From positions 7,814,501 to 7,878,500 of the forward strand of contig NC_088295.1 of NCBI RefSeq assembly GCF_032854445.1: 64,000 nt of DNA, given 5' to 3'. The notes under the pieces are model-generated. The model was given only the letters and a program-made list of their open reading frames with translations, was not told the origin of the DNA and searched no databases. Position numbers and translations under genes: made by a program. Below, piece after piece: positions 13,769 to 26,054 of the stretch. This DNA comes from Liolophura sinensis. Taxonomy: Eukaryota > Mollusca > Polyplacophora > Chitonida > Chitonidae. Within the stretch, counting starts at the first letter, position 1. Every line of letters starts with the position of its first letter.

Positions 13769-13840
13769 GCCGTGGTAGTCTAGTGGTTAGGACTTCTCGT
13801 TGTGGCCGAGACAGCCCAGGTTCGAATCCTGGTCACGGCA
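13769..13840 (+). tRNA. tRNA-His (anticodon GTG)
   Basis: 72 bases from GCCGTGG to TCACGGC plus discriminator A. The anticodon stem TCTCG/CGAGA closes the loop TTGTGGC, so the anticodon is GTG. The T arm is CCAGG-TTCGAAT-CCTGG; A and B box sequences (TAGTCTAGTGG, GGTTCGAATCC) are intact. Acceptor position 7 is a G-T wobble here. There is no encoded CCA, as expected in eukaryotes, where G-1 is added after transcription. Confidence 0.96.
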
Positions 13841-14325
13841 TTTTCCAATGTCTTCCTCGTATGAGGGTAAAACGGGATATTTTACAGGTTTGAAATACTT
13901 ATTTATAAACGACTGATTACTTCTGATTAAATCATCGGTCAATTAGATAAATACTAACATTTAGGCTTACAGACGGTTTATATTCTCCTCTGGTTTTCAG
14001 ATAACGCTTCACTCAGAAGTACTGATATCTTATACAACAAACCAATCAACAATCGGCACCCATAAATATATGGAATAACGACACCCATATATCTTCCATT
14101 CTTTCTTAGCTTTTCTTGGGATTAAAGTTGAACACTTTGCCGTTCATGACATGAGCAATTTCACTTATGCAATTAGACGACTGAGACGAGGCTGAACCGA
14201 GCTCACTACGTGGCCGAGTCAGTCTGTGTGATTTAATCCGATAATGTGTCATATGCATACAGTTAGTGACAGAACAACATCGGACAATCCCGGATAATAC
14301 ATTCTACACGAGGTGTTAAACGTAG

Positions 14326-14825
14326 CCATGACAATGCCGTTGTGAGGACATCTCCCTTATACCCTTCACATATCGAAGCCATGACAATACCGTTGTGAAA
14401 ACATCCCCCTTATCCCCTTCACATATCGAAGCCATGAAAATGCTGTTGTGAGGACATCTCTCTTATCTCCTTCACATATCAAAGCCATGACAATGCCGAT
14501 GTGAGGACATCTCCCTTATCCAAGCCATGACAATGCCGTTGTGAGGACATTCCCCTTATCCCCCTCACATATAGAAGCCAAGACACTTCCTTTGTAAGGA
14601 CATCTCCCTTTTCCCCTTCACATATCGAAGCCATGACAATGCCGTTGTGAGGACATCTCTCATATCCCCTTCACATATAGAAGCCATGACAATGCCGTTG
14701 TGAGGACATTCCCCTTATCCCCTTCACATGACGAAGCCATGACAATGCCGTTGTGAGGACATCTCCCTTATCCCCTTCACACGACGAAGCCATGGCAACG
14801 CCATTGTGAGGACATCCCTCTTAAA
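14326..14825. repeat. Minisatellite, 53-bp units
   Basis: About nine units read ATGACAATGCCGTTGTGAGG, ACATCTCCCTTATCCCCTTC and ACATATCGAAGCC; one unit is shortened near 14520. Lies between the two tRNA-His genes. Confidence 0.9.
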
Positions 14826-16849
14826 GAGTTAGGCTCAAATTAGATAGCGTGACCATAAACATTTTCCCTCTTCTTGTCAAACAAAACGGATAAAGCGTAC
14901 ACGAAAACATATCTAAGTCAATACCAGAACTACCTATTTCTAAACGCTTATAACAAAGTTTACGGCGACAGTCTCTATACCCTTGTCCAAAGTCCAGAGT
15001 TTCACAAAAAGGTGTCCATTTAATGTCTGTATCGGCTAGTTCATATGATGATCATATATTGCGTCATGGAGTTGGGCTCTACGTGCTGTGATTATTACTG
15101 TCAAAATGTTGACAAAGTCAATAAACGATAACTGCCTGGGTCAAATGCCACTGACGTTTCTGTTCATCACACATTGGCAAATTATGACCCGAGCGTAATG
15201 AATATGGTTTCACGTCTCAACCGGAATTATCAAATGACAACAGTATATCAGAATATCGTGTGTGTTGGACACACTACCGTGAACACTGTTTCTTCATTTC
15301 CGCACAAGCATTAAATTCTGTCAGGTAGATATTGTAGGCTATCCAACATTAAAGAGACTTGGTTACATGTCAAATTCCCCATTGTGAAAACTAAAAGCCT
15401 TGCCGTCATCATCCTGGATATGTCAGATTAAGTTCCAGCAACAGAACCTCACAGAAACTTAATTTTTACTCCGAAGGAGTCTGAATGATTAGGAAATTCT
15501 ATACAGCATAAAAAAAGAAAAGACAAATGATGCGAGAACATATGGGTGCGATATTGCAGTTAGCACAACAGCGTTCGTGGTGGAAGATATCCTCTTGCGC
15601 GGATCTGCTATACGATAGAACAGCATTAACTGTGTAATTTTGTATTGTGTGCATGTTTAAACTGACAGCTTATTCATTCTTAGACAAGGAACTATGAGCA
15701 TTCTGGCCAATTTACCTTCCAGTCTGTCTCACCCGACGAGTTTAAATGATTGGAATTATTCAAATCTCTATAGCTGGTATAGAGCTACCATAGCAATAAC
15801 CGGCAGAATATCGGCTGAGATGATAAAGTAGTTACCAAGATAATAGATGATCTGCCAGCGACTTAACCTCAGAGTCAATCTGCAAGCCCAGGAATCACAA
15901 CGTAGTTTTCCCGAAGTTCATTAAAAGAAACCACCAAGGTCGGTGTAAAAAGACCTCTGTTACCATTACCTGGGTATCATATATTTATCACCGAGTGCTC
16001 AAAGATCCTGCACACAACGGGACTACACAAAAAGTTCAGTTCTCTGTCATAGGTTTTGTCTTAACATCTTAATTGCTGCTAAGTATTTGTATTTTCTTTG
16101 CTAAAGGCCAGCTAGCGTTTGTTCCACTTGGGATTCCTCAGCCACTGGTGTATTTCTTAAGTTACCATAAACCAATCAGTTCATGGCGGTGACCCCCTTT
16201 TGCCCCCTGTATACAGAAGATCCCAATTGTTGAAAGGGTCGAATCTCCCCAATGACTGATTACATATCCTCTTCACGACAATAAATGAATAGACAAGACT
16301 GCTGTTGGACCTAATTATTAAGGATACGGGACACGTTAATGTACTCATGCCGTGAAGACAAAGCTGTAAGATCGGGGTGTCTTACTCGTGGACATTAACC
16401 ACACGCGTGACCTCTTTATTAAGATGAGACTGATCAGCCTTGCACCACGAATATCATCAGGGCAATTTGTGAGCTACAGGTAAACGACTTGAACATCTCA
16501 CCACCTGAACAAAGCATAGAAAATCACATTTATAGGCACCTGGAGACACCTGCTTTTTTAATTCATATGCCTGTGCGAACAGTGTTATGTTTTTACAATA
16601 AATATGTTTTTTTTAACCTTTGACATTATATCTTTTATGACTCCTTTGATAGTTCAGTCGCCCACAGCGTTACTCGCGCTCCTATACAGTTTAACTGGTT
16701 GGGCTGGGGCTTTAAGTCAGTGGATTTGCCCGGTACCCGAAGTAATGGTTTCTCTGTCATGTTTACTCCATCCCTAATACTGTCTTGTTACAGAAAGAGT
16801 TCAAAGAAGCCCAATCATCTAATTGAATGAAGTGTAATTTGTAAAATTT

Positions 16850-17275
16850 TGTTCCAGGACAAATTTCTGTCAGTGTCTAGTCTTCCAAGACATATTTCCT
16901 TCAGTGCATAGAGCTGTATATTTCCGAGAGATATTTATGCTAGTGCACAGAATTGCACATTTCCAGGACACATTTTCTCAGTGCGTAGACTTTTATACTT
17001 CCATGTAGCTGGCAAGGCGTAAACTTGGATACTTCCAAGAGATATATACCAGGGCCTACAGACTCCTACTCTTCCAAGAGATACTTCTGCCTGTAAACAG
17101 ACTCCAAGAAATATGTCAGTGTGTAAACTTATACACTTTCAAGAGCCATGTCTGTCAGTCAACAGGCTTACACACTTCCAGCCTTGACATACTGTGATCT
17201 CCATATCAGCTTATGAGTCTAACAGATACCTCTGTCAGTAAGTAGGCTCCTATACTTCCAGTATGCATCTCTAGC
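16850..17275. repeat. Minisatellite, 39-bp units, second array
   Basis: Degenerate units of the 11025 array (CTTCCAAGACATATTTCCTT, CAGTGCATAGAGCTGTATA). It sits about 145 bases upstream of the second tRNA-His gene and is part of the segmental duplication. Confidence 0.75.
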
Positions 17276-17419
17276 CTTGTCTCCCCGGAATGGCATGTTG
17301 TTACAGGTCATGAGATCAGGCCATGTGTTTGCACACTGCCTCAGATATCAGAACGTAGACTACCATAGATGGAGAGGCAGATTTGTATATGAAACCATAC
17401 TGTTGCAAGGTACATGTAC

Positions 17420-17491
17420 GCCGTGATAGTCTAGTGGTTAGGACTTCTCGTTGTGGCCGAGACAGCCCAGGTTCGAATCCTGGTCACGGCA
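17420..17491 (+). tRNA. tRNA-His (anticodon GTG), second copy
   Basis: Identical to the copy at 13769 except acceptor position 7, which is A here and restores a Watson-Crick pair with T66. Anticodon loop TTGTGGC, T loop TTCGAAT. Its upstream flank matches that of the first copy for about 190 bases (including CTCCCCGGAATGG and CAGATATCAGAACGTAGACT), showing that the gene was copied within a larger segmental duplication. A short T-rich tract follows. Confidence 0.96.
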
Positions 17492-19980
17492 TATACTTCT
17501 TCTTCTTCCTTTTTTTTCCCTTGGAAAAGTCGACGTGATATTTCAAAGGTATAGACTATTTATTTCTTACATGAATGTGTGATATTATTGAATTTTGACC
17601 TCTGCACCAAACTGTGGTTGTCAGTGTTCAGTGTCTAAATGATTTGAACACCACTCATTTAGATGAATACTAACATGTTGGCTTACAGAAAATTTACACC
17701 TGCTTATACCTGTCTACCTATATCTGTGTACCTGTATCACAAGATAACAACACACTGAGATGTGTAGATTTCATGTACAAACATTTAACCAACACTAAGT
17801 ACCAATACTCATAAATACCTTCAGTAATAACACTTATGTATGTTCCATTTTCTTCGCTTTCTTTGGCTTTGGCTTCAAATCCATGAAAATACCATTATGA
17901 TGGCATCTGCCTTGACAAGAAACCGTGTTTTACCGGTCACGTGTGACCATTTGCCAGATATCACATATTATTGCATTTTTTTTTTTTTTGCCTAATTCTG
18001 CTGACAGCCATGATACTTGGGGGCGTGTAATTTGCTACTATCTAAGCATTTACATGAACGGATAGAATAAAGCCCTTACTTGGGTAAATTGACAAGAGGT
18101 CGTATTTCACCGGTTAAGTGTGACAATTTGCCAAATATCACACTGTCATCGCTGCTCTGGTTTTGTCCTCTATGTTGCTCGTCTTTAATCATGTTAAATA
18201 GTTATTTACGAATAATTGTCTATATTCCTCAGAGTTATGTAAAATGGTCATAAACCATTCCCGTCTTTTTATCACGCAAAATGCGTAATGCGAACAACAA
18301 TACCAGAACACAATACTAGAACTATATTTAAATAGCACCTATAACAATAGGCTACGACGTTAATAAAATGGAATATCTGCCTCGGCCAGGTCACACAAAT
18401 GTAGTTGGGTTCTACGTGCTGTACTAACTACTCTCGAAATGATCATAAACGATAACTGCCTGAGTCAAATGCCACTGACGTTTTCGTTCATCACGCAGTG
18501 GCAAATTAATACCCGAACGCAATGAATATGGTTTCATCGTTGAACCGGAATTATCAGATTACAAGAGTATATTAGTACATCGCGTATGTTGGACACACCA
18601 CCGTGAACACTGTTATCTTCATTTCCGCACGAGCGGAAGATATTATAGAACATCAGATAGACTTGGTTGCATGTCAAAGTCCCTAACGTGGGAACTAAAA
18701 GCCTTGCTGTCATCATTCTGGACATGTCAAAATAAGTGCCTGTGACAGAACCTCACAGCAACTTTATTACATTGAAAAAAAAAATAACTAGCGCGAACAA
18801 AATATTGGTGCAGTATAGGAAATTGTACGACAGCGTACGTAGTAGAAGACATTGCCTTGCGCAGATTTGCTATACGATATAACATCAGAGACAACATTAT
18901 CTGTGTACTTTTGTCTTATGTATGTGTAGACTGAAGGCTTCTTTATTCTTAGACAAATAACTGTTGGAATTCTGAACAATTTATCTTCCAGTCTGTCTCA
19001 TCTGAAGAGTTAATGTCTTTTCTCAGCTCGGGCTGAGCTTAGAGATTAACAAGTGGCCGTTTAAAATGATTGGAATTATTCAAATCTCTATAGCTGGTAT
19101 AGAGCTACCATAGCAATAACCGAAGTGACAGAATATCGGCTGAGATGATAAAGTAGTTACCAAGATAATAGATGATCTGCCAACGTTTTAACCTCAGAGT
19201 CAATTTGCAAGCCCAGGAATCACAACATGGTTTTCCCTAAGCTCATCAAAGGAAACCACCAAGATCGGTATAAAAGACCTCTTTTACTATTTACAGCGAG
19301 TGCTCAAACATTCTGCTCAGAAGGGGATGACTCAAAAAGTCTAGTTCTGTGTCGGAGGTTTTGCCTTAACATCTTAATTGCTGACAAGTGATTGCTTTTT
19401 TGCTAGAGGTCAATTTATGTTTGTTTCACATGGGATTCTCCAGTCTCTGGCGTATTTCTCCGGCTGACATAAATCAATCAGCTCATGGCTGTGAACCCCA
19501 TTTTTGCTCCCCATACGTGGAAGACCCCAGTTGTGGAAATACTAAATCATCGGAATGAGCAGCGACAAAAGGACCTTCTCGCCACAGTCAGAGAATAGAG
19601 AAGTACAGTGGTTTGAATGAATTATTTGAGATAAGGGACGCGTTGATGTACCGATGTTGTGAAGAAATAACCTTAAGGTCAGGATGTCTTACCGGAAGAC
19701 ATTAACCACGCACTTACCCACATCTGAAAACTGTTAGGATATGAATGGTCCCTCTTGTGAGATGAATGTCTTCAAAGCCGTTTGTGATACCTTTGGACGC
19801 TGTATATATAGGAATGTATTTTAAGATGAATATAAAACAAGACAGAGAAAAATGCAGTCACCATGTGTACATACGACTAGAATATAGCAATACTTGGACA
19901 AAGCAGAGCAAAAGACCTCAACAGGTGATGTTCACACCTGGAGAAATGAGTCCAGTTTGAGCTCTCACCAAGCAGAAACT

Positions 19981-20000
19981 TTCGAATCCTGGTCACGGCA
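19981..20000 (+). pseudogene. 3' remnant of a third tRNA-His gene
   Basis: TTCGAATCCTGGTCACGGCA equals the last 20 bases of the two intact tRNA-His genes (T loop, 3' T stem and 3' acceptor strand). It is followed by the same T-rich flank seen after the second copy. The 5' 52 bases are replaced by unrelated sequence ending CTCTCACCAAGCAGAAAC, itself repeated near 21105. This is a truncated relic at a duplication breakpoint and cannot fold as a tRNA. Confidence 0.85.
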
Positions 20001-21139
20001 TATACTTACTTTCTTTTTTTCCCGTGAAAAGTCGATGGTAATACATCATATTTTACAGACGCAGAGCACTTATTTCTTAAAAGAAAGTGTAACATTGTTG
20101 AACTTAGTTCTCTGCACCAAACTGTGTTTGTAAGTATTTAATGTATAACTGATTAAAACACCACTCATTTAAGTACTAACATGTCACGTGTGACCATTTG
20201 CCAGATATCACATATTATTGCATTATTTTACCTAATTCTGCTGACAGTAATGATGCTTGGGGGCGTGTAATTTGCTACTATGTAAGCATTTACAATAACG
20301 GAGAGAATAAGGCCCTTACTTGGGTAAATTGACAAGAGGTCGTATTTCACCGGTTAAGTGTGACAATTTGCCAGATATCACACTGTCGTCGCTGCTCTGG
20401 TTTTGTCCTCTATGTTGCTCGTCTTTAATCATGTTAAATAGTTATTTACGAATAATTGCCTCTATTCCTCAGAGTTATGTAAAATGGTCATAAACCATTC
20501 CCGTCTTTTTATCACGCAAAATGCGTAATGCGTACAACAATACCAGAACACAATACTAGAACTATATTTAAATAGCACCTATAACAATAGGCTACGACGT
20601 TAATAAAATGGAATATCTGCTTCGGCCAGGTCACACAAATGTAGTTGGGTTCTACGTGCTGTACTAACTACTTTCGAAATGATCATAAACGATAACTGCC
20701 TGGGTCCAATGCCACGGGCGTTTTCGTTCATCACGCCATCAGTGGCAAATTAACAACCGGACGTAATGAATATGATTTCAGTGCTCAACCGGCATTATCA
20801 AATGACAAGAGTGTATCATAATATCGCGCATGTTGGACACACCACCGTGAAATATGTTATCTTCATTTCCACACAAGCATTAAATTCTCCCTGGTAGATA
20901 TTGTATCCAACATTAAAGAGAATTGGTTGCACGTCAAAGTCCCTATACTGGCAACTAAAAGTCTTGCTGCCTTCATCCTGAACATGTAAAAAGGGCAGAA
21001 TATCGGCTGAGGTGATAAAGTAGTTACCAGGATGATAGATGATCGCCCAACTTGCCATAAGAAATCACCCCTGGCGAGTGATCTTGACACCTGGAGTCCA
21101 GTTTCAACTCTCACCAAGCAGAAACGGAAACCATGGGGT

Positions 21140-22280
21140 CCCGATTAAAAACTCATAATAATTAGTAGAACTATCTGAAATATGCAGGAGGAAGTTTGCC
21201 GAGAAAACAAGACTTATGATCAACTTACCTTTACTGATGCTAACTAGTCCAGTTCATCAGGCTGCGTCCGTGGACAGTGGTTTAGCTCGAGTCACTTTGT
21301 AACTCTGCGCAAGTGCAACAGCGCACAATATTTGGAAACAAGGTCTAGAGGCAGAATTCATAAATCAGTTACTGCTATGTGGGACCTCTTGCACAAGATG
21401 TACTTTGCTTTCTCATGTAGCGATATAAATTTCCGTACTCTTTCTTTTTGTAGGTGAAGTGGGTGCGGTATGAAGTGCTGAGATGGATGCATTGTGGAAC
21501 TGATACTTCCGAGTTTTGAGGGACTGTTTTCTGTGCGGTAAATTCCACTTCTCCTTGCATGACATAAACGATGTTACGAGCAGGACTAATTGGGTACAAG
21601 CCCTTCCGAACAACTATACAGGAAGTAAAGACACAACACGACGCGTTGTTTGCAGAAAAAACACTGCAAGGAAGCAAGAAATATGATAAAGTTGAAGACG
21701 ATGGTAGGGTGATATATCATTCCGTCGTACGAGCTAATTGGAAGGGGCTATCGTAAATTAACTAAGGTATACGGAGATTTTGAGTCTACAGGAAGACACG
21801 CCGGCATTGTGCCGTTCCCCAGCATTCGTGGCCACATTCCATAGTCAGCCAGCATGAACAGACCCGTTGGCTCCAACGTCGGGACAAGTTAAGTTACCAG
21901 AAAACATTAAGGATAACCATTTATCTCTCAGCGTGTGCCTTTTGGCAATTCGACCGCTTAAACTAATAATATTCGGACAGATTTACAGAGATTTACTTTC
22001 TGTTCATTCTTCCCCGCACACTTCTCACACACTGCTACCAAGACTGATTTTATTCAAGCTGGCCCGGAAACAAGTACTTTCAATGTGGTAATTAAACGCT
22101 AATCAAAGCACAAAGATGCTCTGCATGCATCAGTAGAGGCATTCTGTGTTACGTTTATTTTCGTCAGCATGGCATCTTTACTCCCCGTTGTTTGTTTATT
22201 TTTGATCCATACTTTGCGGCTGTACACGTATATTACAGTCTAATCAATCGGAGTTGGTAGGAGAAATGCTTTAGTACTGA
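21140..22280. other. No gene recognised
   Basis: Overlapping frames of 100 codons (minus, 21375-21677) and 61 codons (plus, 21571-21756) occupy both strands. Neither shows a family motif I can support; LRAGLIGYKPFRTT vaguely recalls a Tc1-type transposase helix but does not continue as one. Confidence 0.4.
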
Positions 22281-22282
22281 AG

Positions 22283-22640
22283 TGAGTGAGTAAGTGCTTG
22301 AGGTTTGAAGTCGTACTTAACAATTTTTCAGTCATATAACGACGAAGGAATCCTTAGTGTGCATGTCAAGTGTTTCCTTGCTGCATGGTGGATTTCTACT
22401 GCTCTTTCATTTAGTGCTGCTTCACTGAGACGACTTAGCGAAGGCAAATTAGCCGACCCATCCGAGCCATTATACTGATACGGGTCCACCAGTCGTTGCA
22501 CTAAACCCCTTAATGCTGAAGGCCAAGTTACAACTTCCTCTTTTAAGGTCAGTTGTGACTAACAAGGACTGACCCTGGATTTACCGCTTCCCGAAGCGGA
22601 CGTTCTACCAACAGTGCTGTCGGGGCCAGTGTTCAATGTT
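22283..22640 (-). mobile_element. Second tRNA-derived SINE family, minus orientation
   Basis: Begins GAGTGAGTGAGTAAGTGCTT, then GAGGTTTGAAGTCGTACTTA, and ends in a reversed tRNA-like head with ACCGCTTCCCGAAGCGGACG. Related pieces occur at 29562-29820 (+), 40405-40680 (+), 43058-43140 (-) and 56425-56650 (-). This family differs from the ATTCTTGAGTACGGCG one. Confidence 0.65.
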
Positions 22641-22721
22641 TAAAATATATAGTTGTTATATGGACGAAGAGCATTTCTAAAGGGCGTTTTTCTACTTTTG
22701 AAAATTTCTGTACCTATTGAA

Positions 22722-24126
22722 TCATAACTAGCTGATTCATGTATTCTGATAAAAACACAGGACAAAATTAAATATTCTCGATTTATTGATTTATTTATTT
22801 ATTTGGTGTTTTACGCCGTTCTCATGAATATTTCACTTATACGACGGCGATCAACATTACGGTGCGAGGAAACCAGGAAGAGCCCGGAGAAATCCACAGC
22901 CTTCCACAGGCAGACCTTCCAACGTACGACCGAAGAGAAAGCCAACATGAGCTTGACTTGAACTCACATCGACCACATTAGTGAGAGGCTTCTGGGTCAA
23001 TCAACTGCGCTAGTATACGCTAGCCACCTCGGAGAGGAGGACCCCTTTAAACTTTTTTGACTATAAGGATAAATGTGGCAGTGGTAGAATATACCTTATT
23101 TAACAATGGTTCACTGATTCCGTTAACGCTCCAGCCAATAGGAAACCATCAAATCAGCGAAGACAGCATTCAGTGGATACTCATGCAGAGCATTATGTGC
23201 CAATTGTCTTCGATAAATGAAAAACATATTTTCGGCAAATTATAATAATGGTTTATCTATAATGAATACTAGTCTTTCAACGTTCATTTGAAAATAAATG
23301 TCGTGTAATATCAATGTCGTGAAATAATACAGATTAATATTTGTTATACAAATACCGTAGATTACCAGTGGGAACAAAATCTATAAAACCTGTAAGAGAC
23401 GTGGATGTGGTTAGGCGTATTAAGCGTTTTGTTACGAGAGCGGGGTACGCGGGATGGGATCACTGTAATTATACTCTACTTCTCATGAAGTGTCATTCCT
23501 TGTTATCCACTGACAGCTCGCACAATGCTGCTATTATACTGACACACATTGCTACAGCTACTTCCTGGGTCGCTAATAACCGTCAAGGGGTGCTTCTGTA
23601 TGTGAAGGAATTGACAGCATGCGGGGTGTGATGGGAACCTTGTCAGCTGCGCGGGACAGGGGGATGTCGTTCTCCATGCATAAGATCTCAGAATGGTTGC
23701 CAGATGCAATCGCTACTGACTTGGTACAAATCGGTCGTGTTTGAAAGGCGGGTCGTGGGGTAAACCCTGCACACAATCCTGACAGGTTCAAGGTTTGTGG
23801 TTGACAGCTTCAGGATAAGCCCTCCTCCTTCCTATTCAGACTATAATAATCATGTTTGTAACTGTGACAGGTGTCCTGTTATCCTGTTTCCGTACGCTTA
23901 TTAGCTGTCAGGAATTGGTCATTCTGTTATGTTACCTGATACAGTTTGTCTGAATAATAACCAGAAGGGTGTGTTCTCTTCTTTCTGGTACATGCTGTAT
24001 CCATTCATCTGACAAATTTGCGTCCCTTAATTTATTTAAGGCCATATAAGAACATTGAGTTTCAAGCCTTAGATACCATCTTGATGCATGACGCAAAACT
24101 TACTCTTCTCCTACATCTAAAGATGA
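22722..24126 (+). repeat. Left copy of a 1.4 kb near-identical duplication
   Basis: Runs from TCATAACTAGCTGATTCATG to CTACATCTAAAGATGA and is nearly identical to 24327-25736, with scattered single-base differences and a net 5-base length difference. It contains the minus SINE and no recognisable gene. Confidence 0.95.
22784..23047 (-). mobile_element. tRNA-derived SINE, minus orientation
   Basis: Begins with the reversed tail TTTATTTATTTGGTGTTTTA, then CGCCGTTCTCATGAATATTT, and ends with the reversed head GCTAGCCACCTCGGAGAGGA. Same family as 6391. The identical insertion recurs at 24387-24657 because the whole region is duplicated across the N gap. Confidence 0.8.
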
Positions 24127-24326
24127 NNNNNNNNNNNNNNNNNNNNNNNNNNNNNNNNNNNNNNNNNNNNNNNNNNNNNNNNNNNNNNNNNNNNNNNNNN
24201 NNNNNNNNNNNNNNNNNNNNNNNNNNNNNNNNNNNNNNNNNNNNNNNNNNNNNNNNNNNNNNNNNNNNNNNNNNNNNNNNNNNNNNNNNNNNNNNNNNNN
24301 NNNNNNNNNNNNNNNNNNNNNNNNNN
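24127..24326. other. Assembly gap, 200 N
   Basis: Exactly 200 Ns, a typical fixed-size scaffold gap. The sequence to the left ends at the same base where the right-hand duplicate continues into unique sequence, and the right-hand sequence starts at the first base of the duplicate. Confidence 1.
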
Positions 24327-25736
24327 TCATAACTAGCTGATTCATGTATTCTGATAAAAACACAGGACAAAATTAAATATTCTCGATTTATTGATTTATT
24401 TATTTATTTGGTGTTTTACGCCGTTCTCATTGAATATTTCACTTATACGACGGCGATCAACATTACAGTGCGAGGAAACCAGGAAGAGCCCGGAGAAACC
24501 CACAGCCTTCCACAGGCAGACCTTCCAACGTACGACCGAAAGAGAAAGCCAACATGAGCTTTGACTTGAACTCACATCGACCACATTAGTGAGAGGCTCC
24601 TGGGTCAATCAACTGCGCTAGTATACGCTAGCCACCTCGGAGAGGAGGACCCCTTTAAACTTTTTTGACTATAAGGATAAATGTGGCAGTGGTAGAATAT
24701 ACCTTATTTATCAATGGTTCACTGATTCCGTTAACGCTCCAGCAAATAGGAAACCATCGAATCAGCGAAGACAGCATTCAGTGGATACTCATGCAGAGCA
24801 TTATGTGCCAATTGTCTTCGATAAATGAAAAACATATTTTCGGCAAATTATAATAATGGTTTATCTATAATGAATACTAGTCTTTCAACGTTCATTTGAA
24901 AATAAATGTCGTGTAATATCAATGTCGTGAAATAATACAGATTAATATTTGTTATACAAATACCGTAGATTACCAGTGGGAACAAAATCTATAAAACCTG
25001 TAAGAGACGTGGATGTGGGTTAGGCGTATTAAGCGTTTTGTTACGAGAGCGGGGTACGCGGGATGGGATCACTGTAATTATACTCTATTCTCATGAAGTG
25101 TCATTCCTTGTTATCCACTGACAGCTCGCACAATGCTGCTATTATACTGACACACATTGCTACAGCTACTTCCTGGGTCGCTAATAACCGTCAAGGGGTG
25201 CTTCTGTATGTGAAGGAATTGGCAGCATGCGGGGTGTGATGGGAACCTTGTCAGCTGCGCGGGACAGGGGGATGTCGTTCTCCATGCATAAGATCTCAGA
25301 ATGGTTGCCAGATGCAATCGCTACTGACTTGGTACAAATCGGTCGTGTTTGAAAGGCGGGTCGTGGGGGTAAACCCTGCACACAATCCTGACAGGTTCAA
25401 GGTTTGTGGTTGACAGCTTCAGGATAAGCCCTCCTCCTTCCTATTCAGACTATAATAATCATGTTTGTAACTGTGACAGGTGTCCTGTTATCCTGTTTTC
25501 CGTACGCTTATTAGCTGTCAGGAATTGGTCATTCTGTTATGTTACCTGATACAGTTTGTCTGAATAATAACCAGAAGGGTGTGTTCTCTTCTTTCTGGTA
25601 CATGCTGTATCCATTCATCTGACAAATTTGCGTCCCTTAATTTATTTAAGGCCATATAAGAACATTGAGTTTCAAGCCTTAGATACCATCTTGATGCATG
25701 ACGCAAAACTTACTCTTCTCCTACATCTAAAGATGA
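24327..25736 (+). repeat. Right copy of the 1.4 kb near-identical duplication
   Basis: Begins immediately after the N gap with TCATAACTAGCTGATTCATG, is colinear with 22722-24126 and then runs on into unique sequence after AGATGA. Most likely the same locus represented twice. Confidence 0.95.
24387..24657 (-). mobile_element. tRNA-derived SINE, copy of the 22784 insertion in the second duplicate
   Basis: Same element, flanks and orientation as at 22784, with single-base differences (for example CTCATTGAATATT against CTCATGAATATT). It is part of the block repeated on both sides of the assembly gap, so it is probably the same genomic locus. Confidence 0.8.
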
Positions 25737-26054
25737 AAGAATGAACTACCCCATTATTGTGTTGTATATTTTAATACAAGAGTGTACTTTTTTTTTTCAT
25801 TTTAATACTTATTACTTATCTGTTAGCTATAAATCTGAACTGCTTACGACGTCATGAAATACACGAGGAAAGCTGAGAATTGAGTTGTACACTACAGACG
25901 TGGATGGTGAAACCCGTATATGTGCACTAGGCAATTGTTACTTAGCTTCAACTCATAAAAACACTTGCAATTCTATTCATCGATCAGAGGAGTCCGAATT
26001 GTGTTTGGTGATACCTTGATTGAACCTTCCCTGACATATGGGCATCTTGTATAA

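Larger units (their letters stand above)
11025..21130 (+). repeat. Segmental tandem duplication of the tRNA-His region
   Basis: Blocks recur in the same order. A 39-bp array lies at 11025-11430 and 16850-17275. The pre-tRNA flank lies near 11440-11590, 13545-13768 and 17232-17419. tRNA-His follows at 13769 and 17420, with a remnant at 19981. A block with GTTGGACACACCACCGTGAA lies near 11665, 15270, 18590 and 20832. A block with CTGGTATAGAGCTACCATAG lies near 12560, 15775 and 19095. A block with CCACTTGGGATTCC lies near 12915 and 16125. The unit is about 3.6 kb. 12065-12540 and 18600-19080 are nearly identical at a distance of 6532 bases, and 17938-18500 is nearly identical to 20183-20740. Confidence 0.85.

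Noticed and set aside
12256-18979. Identical 63-codon minus frames at 12256-12447 and 18788-18979
   Set aside because: Identity follows from the recent segmental duplication; the third unit does not preserve the frame, so there is no sign of selection for a protein.
21571-21756. Tc1/mariner-like transposase start (LRAGLIGYKPFRTT)
   Set aside because: Only a few residues resemble the helix-turn-helix region. No DDE block, no terminal inverted repeats and no continuation in any frame were found.
24018-24370. Frames spanning the run of N
   Set aside because: Translations consist mostly of undefined residues from the assembly gap.
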